Positions 1 to 8,929 of a stretch of 57,581 bases of DNA are shown piece by piece. The stretch lies in NCBI GenBank assembly GCA_910584865.1, contig CAJUCE010000002.1, positions 35,401 to 92,981 of the forward strand, given 5' to 3'. The DNA comes from an uncultured Acetatifactor sp. (GTDB lineage Bacteria; Bacillota; Clostridia; Lachnospirales; Lachnospiraceae). The first letter of the stretch is position 1; the number at the start of each line of letters is the position of its first letter. A model generated the notes under the pieces. The model did not search any database. It was given only the letters and a program-made list of their open reading frames with translations, and had not been told where the DNA came from. Made by a program: the position numbers and the translations under genes.

Positions 1-170
1 TGGTGCGCATGAAATTATGGTATAATGTTGACTTGAAAGAGCATCAAGTCAACTTCTGATTCCATATGCGCTGGTGCGCATGAAATTATGGTATAATGTT
101 GACTTGAAAGAGCATCAAGTCAACTTTTGATTCCATATGCGCTGGGGCGCATGTAATTATGGTATAATAG
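1..170 (+). repeat. Tandem palindromic repeat with extended -10 cores
   Basis: A 71-bp unit is present twice (1-71 and 72-142, differing at one visible base) and a third copy runs to about 170 with changes. The window starts inside the array, so it may extend upstream. Each unit has a short hairpin ATGCGC-tggt-GCGCAT across the unit junction, then TGGTATAAT (18-26, 89-97, 160-168). In the two full units a perfect 10-bp inverted repeat follows, GTTGACTTGA/TCAAGTCAAC (27-36 and 44-53 in unit 1). The third copy loses this second palindrome and reads into the greA leader. Related copies lie at 46553-46740 and 49541-49800. Confidence 0.9.
160..168 (+). promoter_or_regulatory. Extended -10 promoter for greA
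   Basis: TGG followed by a perfect TATAAT (163-168) makes an extended -10 element. No convincing -35 hexamer lies 17 bases upstream; a GC hairpin sits there instead. Transcription from here would leave a leader of about 110 nt before greA. Confidence 0.55.
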
Positions 171-286
171 GGGAGAATCCTGGGGGACAGGGCCGGGATC
201 CCGGTTTAGGCCGGATATGGACAACAGGGAGAGACAAGACAATTACGAATATTGAAAGATAGAAAGAACAGGAAGGGTGTATCAAA

Positions 287-769
287 ATGCAGGAGAAGAA
301 AAATATTCTGACCTATGAAGGGCTCAGAAAATACGAAAATGAATTGCACGAATTGAAGGTAGTGCGCCGCCAGGAGGTGGCCCAGAAAATTAAGGAGGCC
401 AGGGAGCAGGGCGATTTATCCGAGAACGCAGAGTATGACGCGGCAAAGGACGAGCAGCGCGACATTGAGGCCAGGATCGAGGAATTGGAGAAGATTCTGA
501 AGAATGCCGAGGTAGTGGTAGAGGATGAAGTCGATCTGGACAAAATCAATATCGGCTGTGTGGTAAAGCTTCTGGACATTGAATACAGTGAGGAGCTGGA
601 ATACAAGATTGTGGGTTCAACGGAAGCAGACAGCCTCAAAGGGAAAATTTCCAATGAGAGCCCTGTGGGAAAGGCATTGATCGGCTGCAAGGTAGGCGAC
701 AATGTGGAAGTGGAAACCGCCGCAGGTGTATTTACGTATAAGGTGTTGGAGATTCAGAGAAGTAAATAA
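287..769 (+). CDS. greA: Transcription elongation factor GreA
   Basis: The 160-residue product has the normal GreA length and layout. The N-terminal coiled coil (about residues 8-78) carries the acidic-tip stretch DLSENAEYDAAKDEQ. The C-terminal FKBP-like domain includes the SPVGKALIG segment near residues 124-132. GreA enters the secondary channel of RNA polymerase and stimulates cleavage of backtracked transcripts (family knowledge). The ATG follows GGAAGGGTG at a usual distance. It appears monocistronic: an extended -10 lies upstream and a hairpin-plus-T terminator follows within 30 bases. Nothing looks truncated or unusual. Confidence 0.97.
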   Translation: MQEKKNILTYEGLRKYENELHELKVVRRQEVAQKIKEAREQGDLSENAEYDAAKDEQRDIEARIEELEKILKNAEVVVEDEVDLDKINIGCVVKLLDIEYSEELEYKIVGSTEADSLKGKISNESPVGKALIGCKVGDNVEVETAAGVFTYKVLEIQRSK

Positions 770-796
770 AGCGGAAACGGATAGATTTCGAAGGAG

Positions 797-827
797 ACGT
801 CGTCACAATTGTGGCGGCGTTTTTCTT
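797..827 (+). terminator. Rho-independent terminator after greA
   Basis: A 10-bp stem (797-806 with 811-820, two G-U pairs) closes an AATT loop and is followed by a T-rich run. It sits 28 bases after the greA stop. Confidence 0.85.
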
Positions 828-1007
828 ACCTTATAAGGTGCCGGACGGACATGGAACCAGCAGGGTGCCTAGGTCTGTATGCTATGGCGGACTGGGGAAC
901 AAAATTTTCTGGAGCGTGGAATGAGATAAAAAGAGTGTACAAAAATGTCGGAAAAATCAGGATTTTTGGGGAACCATTTTATTATAACGTCATAAAAATA
1001 TTGTTTA
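828..1007. other. Intergenic, no gene seen
   Basis: An 80-codon open frame crosses this stretch (809-1051) but starts inside the greA terminator, has no ribosome site and runs through the next promoter. I do not support it as a gene. The stretch becomes AT-rich toward 980 as it approaches the importer promoter. Confidence 0.6.
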
Positions 1008-1036
1008 TTTACTTCTCACATTGGCATTGTTATAAT
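1008..1036 (+). promoter_or_regulatory. Promoter of the glycan importer operon
   Basis: TTTACT (1008-1013), a 17-base spacer and TATAAT (1031-1036), with TG one base before the -10 (extended -10). It lies about 65 bases before the first permease and is the only good sigma-70 promoter seen before 13136, so the locus may be one long transcript. Confidence 0.65.
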
Positions 1037-1100
1037 AAAAACCAGATTTGAAACACAAAATATGGTGATATTGAACAAAAACGAAGAGGAGTGAGACAGG

Positions 1101-2066
1101 ATGGGGTTTCGAGAGAAAACAATCAGGCCGGGAGGCAAGTCGCGTAAAAAGGATTACAGAAAGAAAGTCAGCTGGAGGGAACAATGGGAATTGATGCTGA
1201 TCATGCTGCCGGCGTTTGTTTTGATATTTATCTTCTGTTACATACCGATGTATGGGATTGTGATTGCTTTTCAGGAGTATGTTCCCGGAGCACCGATGAT
1301 TTCATTCGACGGCAGTACCAGATGGGTGGGGCTGAAACATTTTATGGACTTTATTTCCTCCAGGACATTTCCCAGACTGATACGCAACACCCTGGTCCTG
1401 AACGGACTGAATCTGTTATTTGGTTTTACCATACCGATTATATTTGCACTGATTCTGAATGAAGTCAAACTTTCGCGCTATAAGAAGGTGGTGCAGACAG
1501 CCAGCTATCTTCCCTATTTTATATCAACCGTAATCGTGGCAGGAATGGTGCTTTCCTTTCTGGATACCAACGGGCTGGTGAATACGGTGCGTAAGATGAT
1601 GGGGCTGCCGGTGAAAGCGTTTAATATGGATCCCAAGGCTTTTCCTATTATATATACGGTGACAAACGTATGGAAGAGCTTCGGATGGGACAGTATCCTC
1701 TATCTGTCGGCCATGTCTTCCATAGATATGAATCTATATGAGGCGGCGAAGATGGACGGAGCCAACCGCGCCCAGCAGATGTGGTATATCACGCTTCCGT
1801 CTATTAAACCTACGATCATGCTGCTGCTTATTTTTGCCATAGGCGGAATGTTGGGAACCAACACGGATCTGATTCTGCTGCTATATAACCCGGCCACTTA
1901 TGAGACCGCGGATGTCATAGGCACTTATGTATATCGGGACAGCCTGCTGGGAGGCCGGTTCAGCTTCGGTACGGCGGTGGGGCTATTTACATCCATGCTG
2001 AATTTCACACTGGTCTTCATAGCCAATAAGGTCTCGGCCAAGGTGGCGGACTACTCCCTCTGGTAA
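1101..2066 (+). CDS. ABC importer permease, LplB type
   Basis: This 321-residue inner-membrane permease belongs to the LplB/polysaccharide class of carbohydrate ABC importers. A basic N terminus precedes TM1 (about residues 30-55). Several further hydrophobic segments follow. The ATPase-coupling EAA loop is visible as EAAKMDGANRAQQMWYITLP near residue 215. The start follows GAGGAGTG. A second permease and a binding lipoprotein follow, but no dedicated ATPase is encoded here; LplABC-type systems commonly borrow a shared MsmX-type ATPase (family knowledge). The neighbouring glycosidases suggest an oligosaccharide substrate. Confidence 0.9.
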   Translation: MGFREKTIRPGGKSRKKDYRKKVSWREQWELMLIMLPAFVLIFIFCYIPMYGIVIAFQEYVPGAPMISFDGSTRWVGLKHFMDFISSRTFPRLIRNTLVLNGLNLLFGFTIPIIFALILNEVKLSRYKKVVQTASYLPYFISTVIVAGMVLSFLDTNGLVNTVRKMMGLPVKAFNMDPKAFPIIYTVTNVWKSFGWDSILYLSAMSSIDMNLYEAAKMDGANRAQQMWYITLPSIKPTIMLLLIFAIGGMLGTNTDLILLLYNPATYETADVIGTYVYRDSLLGGRFSFGTAVGLFTSMLNFTLVFIANKVSAKVADYSLW

Positions 2067-2089
2067 GGAGAGGTGCGAAATGAAAAACA

Positions 2090-2146
2090 GCATCCGCCCG
2101 GAGGACGGATGCGGAACTGGAATAAAAAGCGGAACTGGAATAGGAG
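2090..2146 (+). repeat. GGAACTGG leader element
   Basis: A 7-bp hairpin GCATCCG/CGGATGC (2090-2096 with 2106-2112) is followed by two copies of GCGGAACTGGAATA (2111 and 2129). The second copy ends in AGGAG, the ribosome site of the next gene. The same phrase, again ending in AGGAG, occurs before the genes at 8930 and 20911. Confidence 0.8.
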
Positions 2147-2154
2147 AAATAAAA

Positions 2155-3063
2155 ATGGCAAAAACCACACAAATAAAATCTCATGTAAAGAACGGCTCCC
2201 GGGCATTCGACGTCTTCTGCATCCTGTTTTGCGGGGCGATCTGTCTGGTGACCTTATATCCCATGTACTATGTATTTATCATGTCGGTCAGCGCGCCGGA
2301 AGCGGTGAATTCCATGTCGGTATTTCTCTTCCCGAAAGGATTTCAGCTGGATTCCTATGTGATTCTGTTTAAGGATTCGCAGATGTGGAGGGCTTACGGC
2401 AATACCATCATCTACACGGTAGCCAGTACGCTTTTGATACTTATCACTTCCGTATTAGGGGCTTATCCGCTGACCGTATCCGGACTGAGAGGAAGAAAGT
2501 TTTTCGTGACTTTCCTGCTGATTCCCATGTACTTCGGCGGAGGGTTGATTCCGTCTTTCCTGCTGATCAACAAGCTGGGACTCTATGCCACAAGATGGGC
2601 CATCATACTGCCGTCTGCCTTCAATATATGGAATATGATTCTGGTCAGAACCTTTTTCTCCGGCTTGCCGGAGGAGCTGAGAGAGTCGGCCAGAATGGAC
2701 GGGGCGGGGCATCTGCGGATCTTGTTCCAGATTTTCCTGCCGATCTCCAAAGCCGTTCTGGCGGTGGTCAGCATATACAGTATCGTGGGGATGTGGAACA
2801 GCTGGTTTAATGCTCAGGTATACCTGCCCTCCGCGGATTTGCAGCCGCTGCAGATGTATCTGAAAAGGGTGCTGGTACAGATGTCGGTGGATTTGAGCAA
2901 GCTGAATTCCACGGAAATTGAGGATGCGGTGGAGAAGATGTTCTCGGCTACACAGCTGAAGTATTCCATGATTATCTTCACCACATTGCCTATTATTTTT
3001 ACATATCCGTTTTTCCAGAAATACTTTATCAAAGGCGTCATGGTCGGTTCCCTGAAGGGCTGA
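2155..3063 (+). CDS. ABC importer permease, LplC/YtcP type
   Basis: This is the second permease of the importer, 302 residues. The frame is open from 2080, but I choose ATG 2155 (MAKTTQ) because AGGAG lies just upstream and the earlier 25 codons are made of the GGAACTGG leader repeat. About six hydrophobic segments are visible. The EAA loop reads ELRESARMDGAGHLRILFQI near residue 180. The C terminus (FFQKYFIKGVMVGSLKG) is typical of the YtcP/LplC class. It should pair with the 1101 permease in the membrane and receive substrate from the lipoprotein that follows. Confidence 0.9.
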   Translation: MAKTTQIKSHVKNGSRAFDVFCILFCGAICLVTLYPMYYVFIMSVSAPEAVNSMSVFLFPKGFQLDSYVILFKDSQMWRAYGNTIIYTVASTLLILITSVLGAYPLTVSGLRGRKFFVTFLLIPMYFGGGLIPSFLLINKLGLYATRWAIILPSAFNIWNMILVRTFFSGLPEELRESARMDGAGHLRILFQIFLPISKAVLAVVSIYSIVGMWNSWFNAQVYLPSADLQPLQMYLKRVLVQMSVDLSKLNSTEIEDAVEKMFSATQLKYSMIIFTTLPIIFTYPFFQKYFIKGVMVGSLKG

Positions 3064-3104
3064 CTTTATATAACGCAATCAAAAAAGAGAGGAAGGTACA
3101 AAAA

Positions 3105-4853
3105 ATGAGAAAAAGGATGAAAACCATCGCGGCGATTCTGACCTTGGCACTGCTTACTGTAACGTTGGCAGGGTGCGGGGATCAGGGCGGACAGAGCAGC
3201 GCAGAGCCCTCAGGAGACGGACAGTCGTCTGTGGAAAGCCAAGCATCGGATGAGAGCCAGTCTTCAGAGGAAGAACAGCCGTCAGACGATGGAGGGCAGG
3301 CGCAAAGCGGAGAGGTCCACAAATTGACGATTCTGGGACCGGATCCCGGAAATCAGTTTATCAAGTATGAGGAGCGGGAACAGTATGAGGTATGGCAGGC
3401 GCTCCAGGATATGCTGGCGGAGAACGGACTGGAGCTGGAGATCGAGGCGGTTCCTCAGGATCAGTACACGGTGATGATCCAGACCCGTATGTCATCAACC
3501 AGCCTGCCTGATATCGTAAATGTCTCTCCCATCGACGACGCATCTCTGATAGCCATGGGGAAACAGGGGACGATTCAGGAGCTAAGCGGATTGATCGAGC
3601 AGTACAGCAACGGTAATATTGAGAAGATGTATAAGGAAAAATACGATACCGGCTATCCGCTGATTCAGACCAGCGAGGGAGAGATCTATTGGCTCACCAA
3701 TCTTCACAAGGGCAATACCTATGAAGGCAAGGAAGTAGTACAGGGACTGGGCATCCAGATCAGAAAAGACTGGCTGGATAAGGCAGGCCTGGAGATGCCT
3801 CAGACACTGGAGGATTTTACAAAAGCGATTCATACTTTCCGCGAGACGGATGTGAATGGCAACGGGCAGCAGGATGAGATCATTCTGGTCGACTGCCAGT
3901 CCTTTGCAAACGGCCTGGCACAGGTATTCGGTCTTGGAAACGGGATCGTGGCGCTGGATACCGTGAGTGGCAAGATTGTTTCTCCCTGGTATCAGGATCA
4001 TGTGAAGGATTATTTCGCCTATGTCAATCAATTGATTCAGGAAGGCATCATTGACTCTGCCACCATCGGAGCCGCAGAACTGCAGAACCAGCGTCTGGCG
4101 GATAATCTGGTAGGTTCATGGTATGCTTATGACGGCGCTACCTATCTGAATACTTATGTAACCAACGGAGCGGAAGGGGTTGATTACGAACCGGTCTTCA
4201 CATTGACGGATGCGGTGGAAGGCTGTGTGCCCTGGAAGGAAGTGGAGACTTCTCAGCTGGTATGGGATCGCTATTGCATCACCAAAGCCTGCACGGATCT
4301 GGAAGGCGTGGTAAAGTTCCTGGATATGATTTACTCGGATGAATACAGCGATATTCTGACCTGGGGTATCGAGGGTACGGATTACGAAGTGAAAGACGGC
4401 ATGAAGGTATCTCTGATCAACAGTATGACCAACGAGGAGAAGGGCGCGGCAAAGCGTTCCAGCGGTTCCCCCCTGTGGGGCGGTCTGCTGCCTCGTGTAC
4501 AGACCAGCGTGGATTATCCTACTAAGGAAGCCTGGGAAGAGCAGCAGAGAACGGAAAACAAGAGCGAGCTGAAGATTCAGGCTCTGGAGAAGGGCGTTGA
4601 TTACAAGGAGTGGTGTCCGCTGATGCTGGATAATTTCCTGGCCATGGCTACAGACGAGGAAAATGAGACCATCAACAGAATCCAGACCGGAATCCAGACC
4701 TACTCGGATGAGCTGTGCATAAAGCTGGCACAGGGAACCGCTTCTCTGGATGATTTCGATTCTTATTTGGAAGAGCTCAAGGAGCTGGGATTGGATGAAC
4801 TGATCGCCGTTCAGCAGGCCCGTTACGATCGTTTTGTTCAGAACCAGAACTAA
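3105..4853 (+). CDS. Extracellular solute-binding lipoprotein, LplA type
   Basis: The 582-residue product begins with a basic n-region, a hydrophobic core and the lipobox LAGC, so it should be lipid-anchored outside the membrane. A Ser/Glu/Gln-rich flexible linker (about residues 26-70) precedes the binding domain. Length and position after two Lpl-type permeases fit family-1 carbohydrate-binding proteins of the LplA class. Near residue 245 the acidic loop DVNGNGQQDE resembles a calcium-binding loop. The start follows GAGGAAGG. The sugar bound cannot be read from sequence; the flanking glycosidases suggest a GalNAc- or galactose-containing oligosaccharide (inference). Confidence 0.9.
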   Translation: MRKRMKTIAAILTLALLTVTLAGCGDQGGQSSAEPSGDGQSSVESQASDESQSSEEEQPSDDGGQAQSGEVHKLTILGPDPGNQFIKYEEREQYEVWQALQDMLAENGLELEIEAVPQDQYTVMIQTRMSSTSLPDIVNVSPIDDASLIAMGKQGTIQELSGLIEQYSNGNIEKMYKEKYDTGYPLIQTSEGEIYWLTNLHKGNTYEGKEVVQGLGIQIRKDWLDKAGLEMPQTLEDFTKAIHTFRETDVNGNGQQDEIILVDCQSFANGLAQVFGLGNGIVALDTVSGKIVSPWYQDHVKDYFAYVNQLIQEGIIDSATIGAAELQNQRLADNLVGSWYAYDGATYLNTYVTNGAEGVDYEPVFTLTDAVEGCVPWKEVETSQLVWDRYCITKACTDLEGVVKFLDMIYSDEYSDILTWGIEGTDYEVKDGMKVSLINSMTNEEKGAAKRSSGSPLWGGLLPRVQTSVDYPTKEAWEEQQRTENKSELKIQALEKGVDYKEWCPLMLDNFLAMATDEENETINRIQTGIQTYSDELCIKLAQGTASLDDFDSYLEELKELGLDELIAVQQARYDRFVQNQN

Positions 4854-4893
4854 GGATTGCATAATGGATTTGGAAATAGTATCATAATGTAAA

Positions 4894-4942
4894 CGGGCCG
4901 GGGATGGCCGGGGATAACTGACATGGCGGCAGTCCCGGCCCG
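4894..4942 (+). other. Inverted repeat between lipoprotein and regulator genes
   Basis: CGGGCCGGG (4894-4902) is repeated exactly inverted as CCCGGCCCG (4934-4942) across 31 bases. No T-run follows, so it is not a standard terminator. In this position such hairpins often protect the 3' end of abundant binding-protein mRNA (inference). Confidence 0.6.
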
Positions 4943-4964
4943 CTGTTATATGGGGGGTGAACAG

Positions 4965-6785
4965 ATGGCAAATAAAAGGTTCAGTAAGTATTTCTGGCAC
5001 AATATGAGGCTGTTCACCTCTGTTTTTTATGTGATCTGCATTGTTGTCACACTGCTGTTTCTGCATATTATGACCAGAAACCAGCAGGAGAAAATCGAAA
5101 TCCGGTACCAGAATACGGCTAAGAGCTGCAGTGTGGAAATTGACGGCAAATTAAGGGAAATCCGAAGATTAATCAATGACATATCGATGATTACATGGGT
5201 GAAAAAGCTTTCTTCCTCTTCAGAGGTTTTTTTGCGGAATTTCGACGATCTGCAGAGGCTGGAATGCCAGGCGGAGCTTTCGCGTTATTTTACTACGGAC
5301 GGTGCGATTTCGGATATCGCGCTGTATATGGCGGACCGGGGAGCTGTGCTGAGCCAGAAAGGCTGGTTTACGGAGAGCGAATACAAGGCCTGCATGAAGG
5401 GAAAGTGCGATCTGGATCTGGACGCCGTGCTGGAAGCTGCCAGGGTGAAGGGAAATATCATGGCTTTCGGGGAAGAGACGTACAATAGCGGAACCCAGAA
5501 TCTGGCGTTAGTCTGCAATCTGATCAACGTGGAGGAACCGCCGGCCAGCCTGATTCTCATTCTGAACAGGGAATCATTTAACCAGAGCCTGGCAAAGCTG
5601 GGCGGAGAGACGGTTCTGGGGCTGGAGGTGCTGAATCTTTCGGGTGAGGCAGTCTTTTTCAGCAGCCGTGAGATTCCGGAAGGATGGACGGAGGAGATAG
5701 ATTCCGTCGTCTTTCCGCTGCGTTACCGGATTACCTGCCTGGACCCTTCCGAGCTGCTGGGGGAAAGCCACGGACTGACCTGGACTTTTATGGCTGTCAT
5801 GCTTCTGATGCTGGTGCTGGCGGTATTATTGTCCTTTCTGCTGTCGCTGCACAATATACGGCCGCTGCAGAATCTGGTAGGAAAGATCGGAAAGGTGGCG
5901 GGAGACACGTTTGAGAATCGTGGGGGAGCGACAGAGTTTGAGCAGATTGAGAGTTTTGTGCAATCTCTCTATTTACAGAAAAAGAGTCTGCAGGAGAGCC
6001 TGCAGGAAAATTCCAAGCAGGCAAAACAGTATGCGTTGCTGCTGATCCTGTCCGGGGACGAGAAGTTTGTACAGGGAGGGCTGTCCTGGTTTGAGACTCT
6101 GGAGATTCCTTTTACGGAGGAAATGGCTTATTTCGTGTGGCTCATTCAGCCGGAAGCGGAGGCAGGAGCGCCAGTCAGCGTGCTGGAGCTGTTTCTGGAA
6201 TTGCAGCCTCTGATGGATGCGGCGGAGGAAGTCCGTATCGGCTCCGGACAGCGGGTTTTGATCATCGGTTATGACCCGGAAGAGGGGACGCCGGATCTAG
6301 AGGAGACGGTGGAGCTGGTGAGGCTTCTGGCCATGGAGCGTACAAACGTACTGCTTCAGATCGAGACGGAGAAGACAGATACGCCGGGGATCGCAGGGAT
6401 CTCTCATGCCTGGTACCGAATGGTACAGCGTCTGCAGCAGAGGGACGGGGTGGAGGAGGATCTGCGGGGAAGAGAGCTGGCGGCGTATATCGATGCGCAT
6501 TTCTGTGATCCGGAGCTGTCGCTGAAAGATTTGGGACAGCGGTGGGGACTGTCTGTCTCCACGGTTTCCAGGCTGTGCAAGGAGGCAATGGGGGTCAGTT
6601 TCCTGGCGTATCTGACATCCCTGCGTCTGGAGAAGGCCAAAGAGCTGCTGGTACATTCGGATATGACGCCGGCGCAGGTGGCGGAGGCAGTGGGGTATAC
6701 CAGCGAGTATTCTTTCCGAAGGGCATTTTCCAGAAACGAAAACTGCAGATTGCAGGATTGGATCGCAGAGAATCGAAAGGAATGA
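4965..6785 (+). CDS. Membrane-anchored AraC-family regulator
   Basis: The 606-residue protein has a TM helix at about residues 15-36, an extracytoplasmic region of about 240 residues, a second TM helix (about 275-300), a HAMP-like stretch and a C-terminal AraC/XylS DNA-binding domain in the last ~95 residues. Both helix-turn-helix motifs are visible (LKDLGQRWGLSVSTVSRLCK and AQVAEAVGYTSEYSFRRAF). This layout is common beside Lpl-type importers in Clostridia and suggests direct sensing of an extracellular ligand. ATG 4965 is preferred over 4923 because GGGGGTGA lies upstream. The stop overlaps the next start as ATGA. Confidence 0.88.
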   Translation: MANKRFSKYFWHNMRLFTSVFYVICIVVTLLFLHIMTRNQQEKIEIRYQNTAKSCSVEIDGKLREIRRLINDISMITWVKKLSSSSEVFLRNFDDLQRLECQAELSRYFTTDGAISDIALYMADRGAVLSQKGWFTESEYKACMKGKCDLDLDAVLEAARVKGNIMAFGEETYNSGTQNLALVCNLINVEEPPASLILILNRESFNQSLAKLGGETVLGLEVLNLSGEAVFFSSREIPEGWTEEIDSVVFPLRYRITCLDPSELLGESHGLTWTFMAVMLLMLVLAVLLSFLLSLHNIRPLQNLVGKIGKVAGDTFENRGGATEFEQIESFVQSLYLQKKSLQESLQENSKQAKQYALLLILSGDEKFVQGGLSWFETLEIPFTEEMAYFVWLIQPEAEAGAPVSVLELFLELQPLMDAAEEVRIGSGQRVLIIGYDPEEGTPDLEETVELVRLLAMERTNVLLQIETEKTDTPGIAGISHAWYRMVQRLQQRDGVEEDLRGRELAAYIDAHFCDPELSLKDLGQRWGLSVSTVSRLCKEAMGVSFLAYLTSLRLEKAKELLVHSDMTPAQVAEAVGYTSEYSFRRAFSRNENCRLQDWIAENRKE

Positions 6786-8746
6786 AGAAAGCATCCTCCC
6801 GGGTTAGAAAGAGCGCGGCAGATGTGCCGGAACTGGGGAAGGAGATGCGGAATGGGAAAGCAGATATGATAGTAGAGATAAGAAATGACAGGCCGGCCAT
6901 TGTCAGGGAGGATGGAAGCGCCGTGCTTACCGCGATCTATACGGGCAGCCGCTATTGGGGATCTACCTACAATGTCCTGAAGAGTTATGGGGAACAGCGG
7001 TGGAGTGTAAGGGAGAGCGACTCCTTTTCCGAGAAAAACGACTTTTCCGTGCTCGGGGAAAGAGTACGGTATTTCATTGCGGAATGTGCGGACAGCCGCC
7101 TGTACGCTGCATTGACAAACAGACAGGCACTGCTGCGTACGGAATATCGGAACTCGGGAGCTGCCAAGACGCCGGATACCGTGATTTCCCTGGGCGGAAT
7201 CTATGAAAACCGTCTGGAGCGGGCCATGTACCACGGGGTCAGCTGCGATGTGGGTGTAATGGATATGAATTCCAAAACGGATATCATGCGTTTTGTGGAA
7301 AACGGATTCTGTGAAAGCGCGGTACATATGCCGATAGTGGACTGCAGCGGACAGGCGCTGAATCTGGGTTTTGTCACCTTTGACCGCTATTACGGGCGCG
7401 TTTTTGCTAGAGAAGACGGAAGCGTGGAGTTTCGGCATATTGTGGAGAAGGGCAGGCTGGAGGAGGGGGAGCGGATTAGTTCCGACTGGATGCTGCTGTC
7501 CTTTTATGAGGATATGGTGGAGGAGCTGCCGGCCTATTCCCGTTTTGTGAAGGAATTTAACCGGTTTGAAAATCGGTATCAGGCCGCCCCGGTGGGGTTC
7601 TGTTCCTGGTATTATTATATGGAAAATATCAACGAACGGATGATTACCGAGAATCTGGAGACCATTGACCGGATACGGGACAGGGTTCCCATGGAGGTGT
7701 TTCAGATCGACAGCGGATGGGGATACGGCAATCAGAACGGTGCGGTAAAGGAAGAATTATTTCCCAAGGGGATGAAAGCATATGCGGAGCTGATTCGTTC
7801 TCACGGACTGAGGCCGGGGATCTGGCTGTCCCCGTTTGATTTCGAACAGGATGGGGAGACAGTGCAAAGCCATTCGGAATGGTTTATTCAGGACGATGAA
7901 GGGAGGATGATTCTTCACGGGAATTGCGCCATGCTGGATGCCACCCACCCGGGCGCACAGGCCTATATCCGTGAGCTGTATCGCAAATTGACCTACGACT
8001 GGGGTTATCGTTATCTGAAGATCGATATTGTCACCCATTTTATGACCCGGGGGCATTATTATGATCCGAAAGCCGATTCGCTTACAAATGTGCGGAAGTA
8101 TTTCCAATTGGCAAGGGAAGCCAGCCATCCGGACACCTATCTGCTGGGCTGTACCTGTCCGCTGTTTGAGATTGCCGAGTTCGTGGACGGTTCCAGGATT
8201 TCCGTGGACATATTTGAGCGCTGGGAATCTCTGGTGAAGGCCTTCGACAGAGTATTCAAACGTTACTATATGAACGAAGAGTTGTTTCTGTCGGATGCGG
8301 ACTGCCTGATGGTCCGCAAGAGGGAGAATGAGGACGGAGACTGCCGCCGGAACTGTACCCGCACGGACGAAGAGATCCGGACTTTCCTGACAGCCATGTA
8401 TGCGGCAGGAGGAGCGCTGTTTTTCTCCGATAAGCTGCGGCTGCTGACTAAGGAGCAGATCGAACAATATGCGGCCCTCTTCCCCCGCAGCATGCGGGCG
8501 GGCAGACCGCTGGATCTGATGGAATCCTGGATTCCCGGCATCATAGACCAGGGATATGAGGGAGATACCCGCACAGTGGCCCTGATCAACTGGGGAGAAA
8601 GAGAGAAGTGCTTTACCGTTTCCCTGGCGGGTACCCACCATGCGAAGGAGCACTGGACCGGGGAGGACCTGGGAACCTGCACAGACACATTTGAAGCTAC
8701 CCTGCAGCCCCACTGCTCCCTGTTGCTCCATTTCACGAAGATTTAA
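6782..8746 (+). CDS. GH36-like alpha-galactosidase/alpha-GalNAcase
   Basis: The 654-residue product, like GH36 enzymes, has an N-terminal beta-rich region (to about residue 270), a TIM barrel and a C-terminal beta domain. Barrel motifs include FCSWYYY, FQIDSGWG and YLKIDIV, whose Asp (D415) is the expected nucleophile. The later SRISVDIFERW places a candidate acid/base at D476. No signal peptide is seen, so it probably acts in the cytoplasm on imported oligosaccharides. ATG 6782 overlaps the regulator stop; 6845 and 6866 are in-frame alternatives and the start is uncertain. GH36 includes alpha-galactosidases and alpha-N-acetylgalactosaminidases, and the specificity cannot be decided by eye. 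Confidence 0.85.
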   Translation: MKKASSRVRKSAADVPELGKEMRNGKADMIVEIRNDRPAIVREDGSAVLTAIYTGSRYWGSTYNVLKSYGEQRWSVRESDSFSEKNDFSVLGERVRYFIAECADSRLYAALTNRQALLRTEYRNSGAAKTPDTVISLGGIYENRLERAMYHGVSCDVGVMDMNSKTDIMRFVENGFCESAVHMPIVDCSGQALNLGFVTFDRYYGRVFAREDGSVEFRHIVEKGRLEEGERISSDWMLLSFYEDMVEELPAYSRFVKEFNRFENRYQAAPVGFCSWYYYMENINERMITENLETIDRIRDRVPMEVFQIDSGWGYGNQNGAVKEELFPKGMKAYAELIRSHGLRPGIWLSPFDFEQDGETVQSHSEWFIQDDEGRMILHGNCAMLDATHPGAQAYIRELYRKLTYDWGYRYLKIDIVTHFMTRGHYYDPKADSLTNVRKYFQLAREASHPDTYLLGCTCPLFEIAEFVDGSRISVDIFERWESLVKAFDRVFKRYYMNEELFLSDADCLMVRKRENEDGDCRRNCTRTDEEIRTFLTAMYAAGGALFFSDKLRLLTKEQIEQYAALFPRSMRAGRPLDLMESWIPGIIDQGYEGDTRTVALINWGEREKCFTVSLAGTHHAKEHWTGEDLGTCTDTFEATLQPHCSLLLHFTKI

Positions 8747-8759
8747 AAAATTAAATAAT

Positions 8760-8920
8760 GCGGAACTGGAAAAAATAAAAAACATTGGAGAGACGGAACT
8801 GGAATAAAAAAACAGTCTCGGAACGGACATGCCCGGGAGAAAAAGCAGATGCGCACTATGCAGCTGATTTTTCTCCACTGAGATGGGCATGGGAGTGAAG
8901 AGACGGAACTGGAATAGGAG
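8760..8920 (+). repeat. GGAACTGG leader element with nested inverted repeats
   Basis: Three copies of CGGAACTGGAA (about 8761, 8794 and 8904) surround nested palindromes: CATGCCC/GGGCATG (8828-8834 and 8885-8891) and GGAGAAAAA/TTTTTCTCC (8836-8844 and 8868-8876). The last copy ends in AGGAG and supplies the ribosome site for the gene at 8930. The layout matches the leader at 20712-20900. Confidence 0.8.
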
Positions 8921-8929
8921 AAGATTATT

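Noticed and set aside
1..170. CRISPR array
   Set aside because: Units are contiguous without unique spacers, and no cas genes are in the window. The same applies to the arrays at 49068 and 49541.
809..1051. 80-codon open frame after greA
   Set aside because: It begins inside the greA terminator hairpin, has no ribosome site and runs through the importer promoter.
4894..4942. Rho-independent terminator after the binding lipoprotein
   Set aside because: The 9-bp inverted repeat has a 31-base loop and no T-run; the regulator downstream has no separate promoter that I can see.
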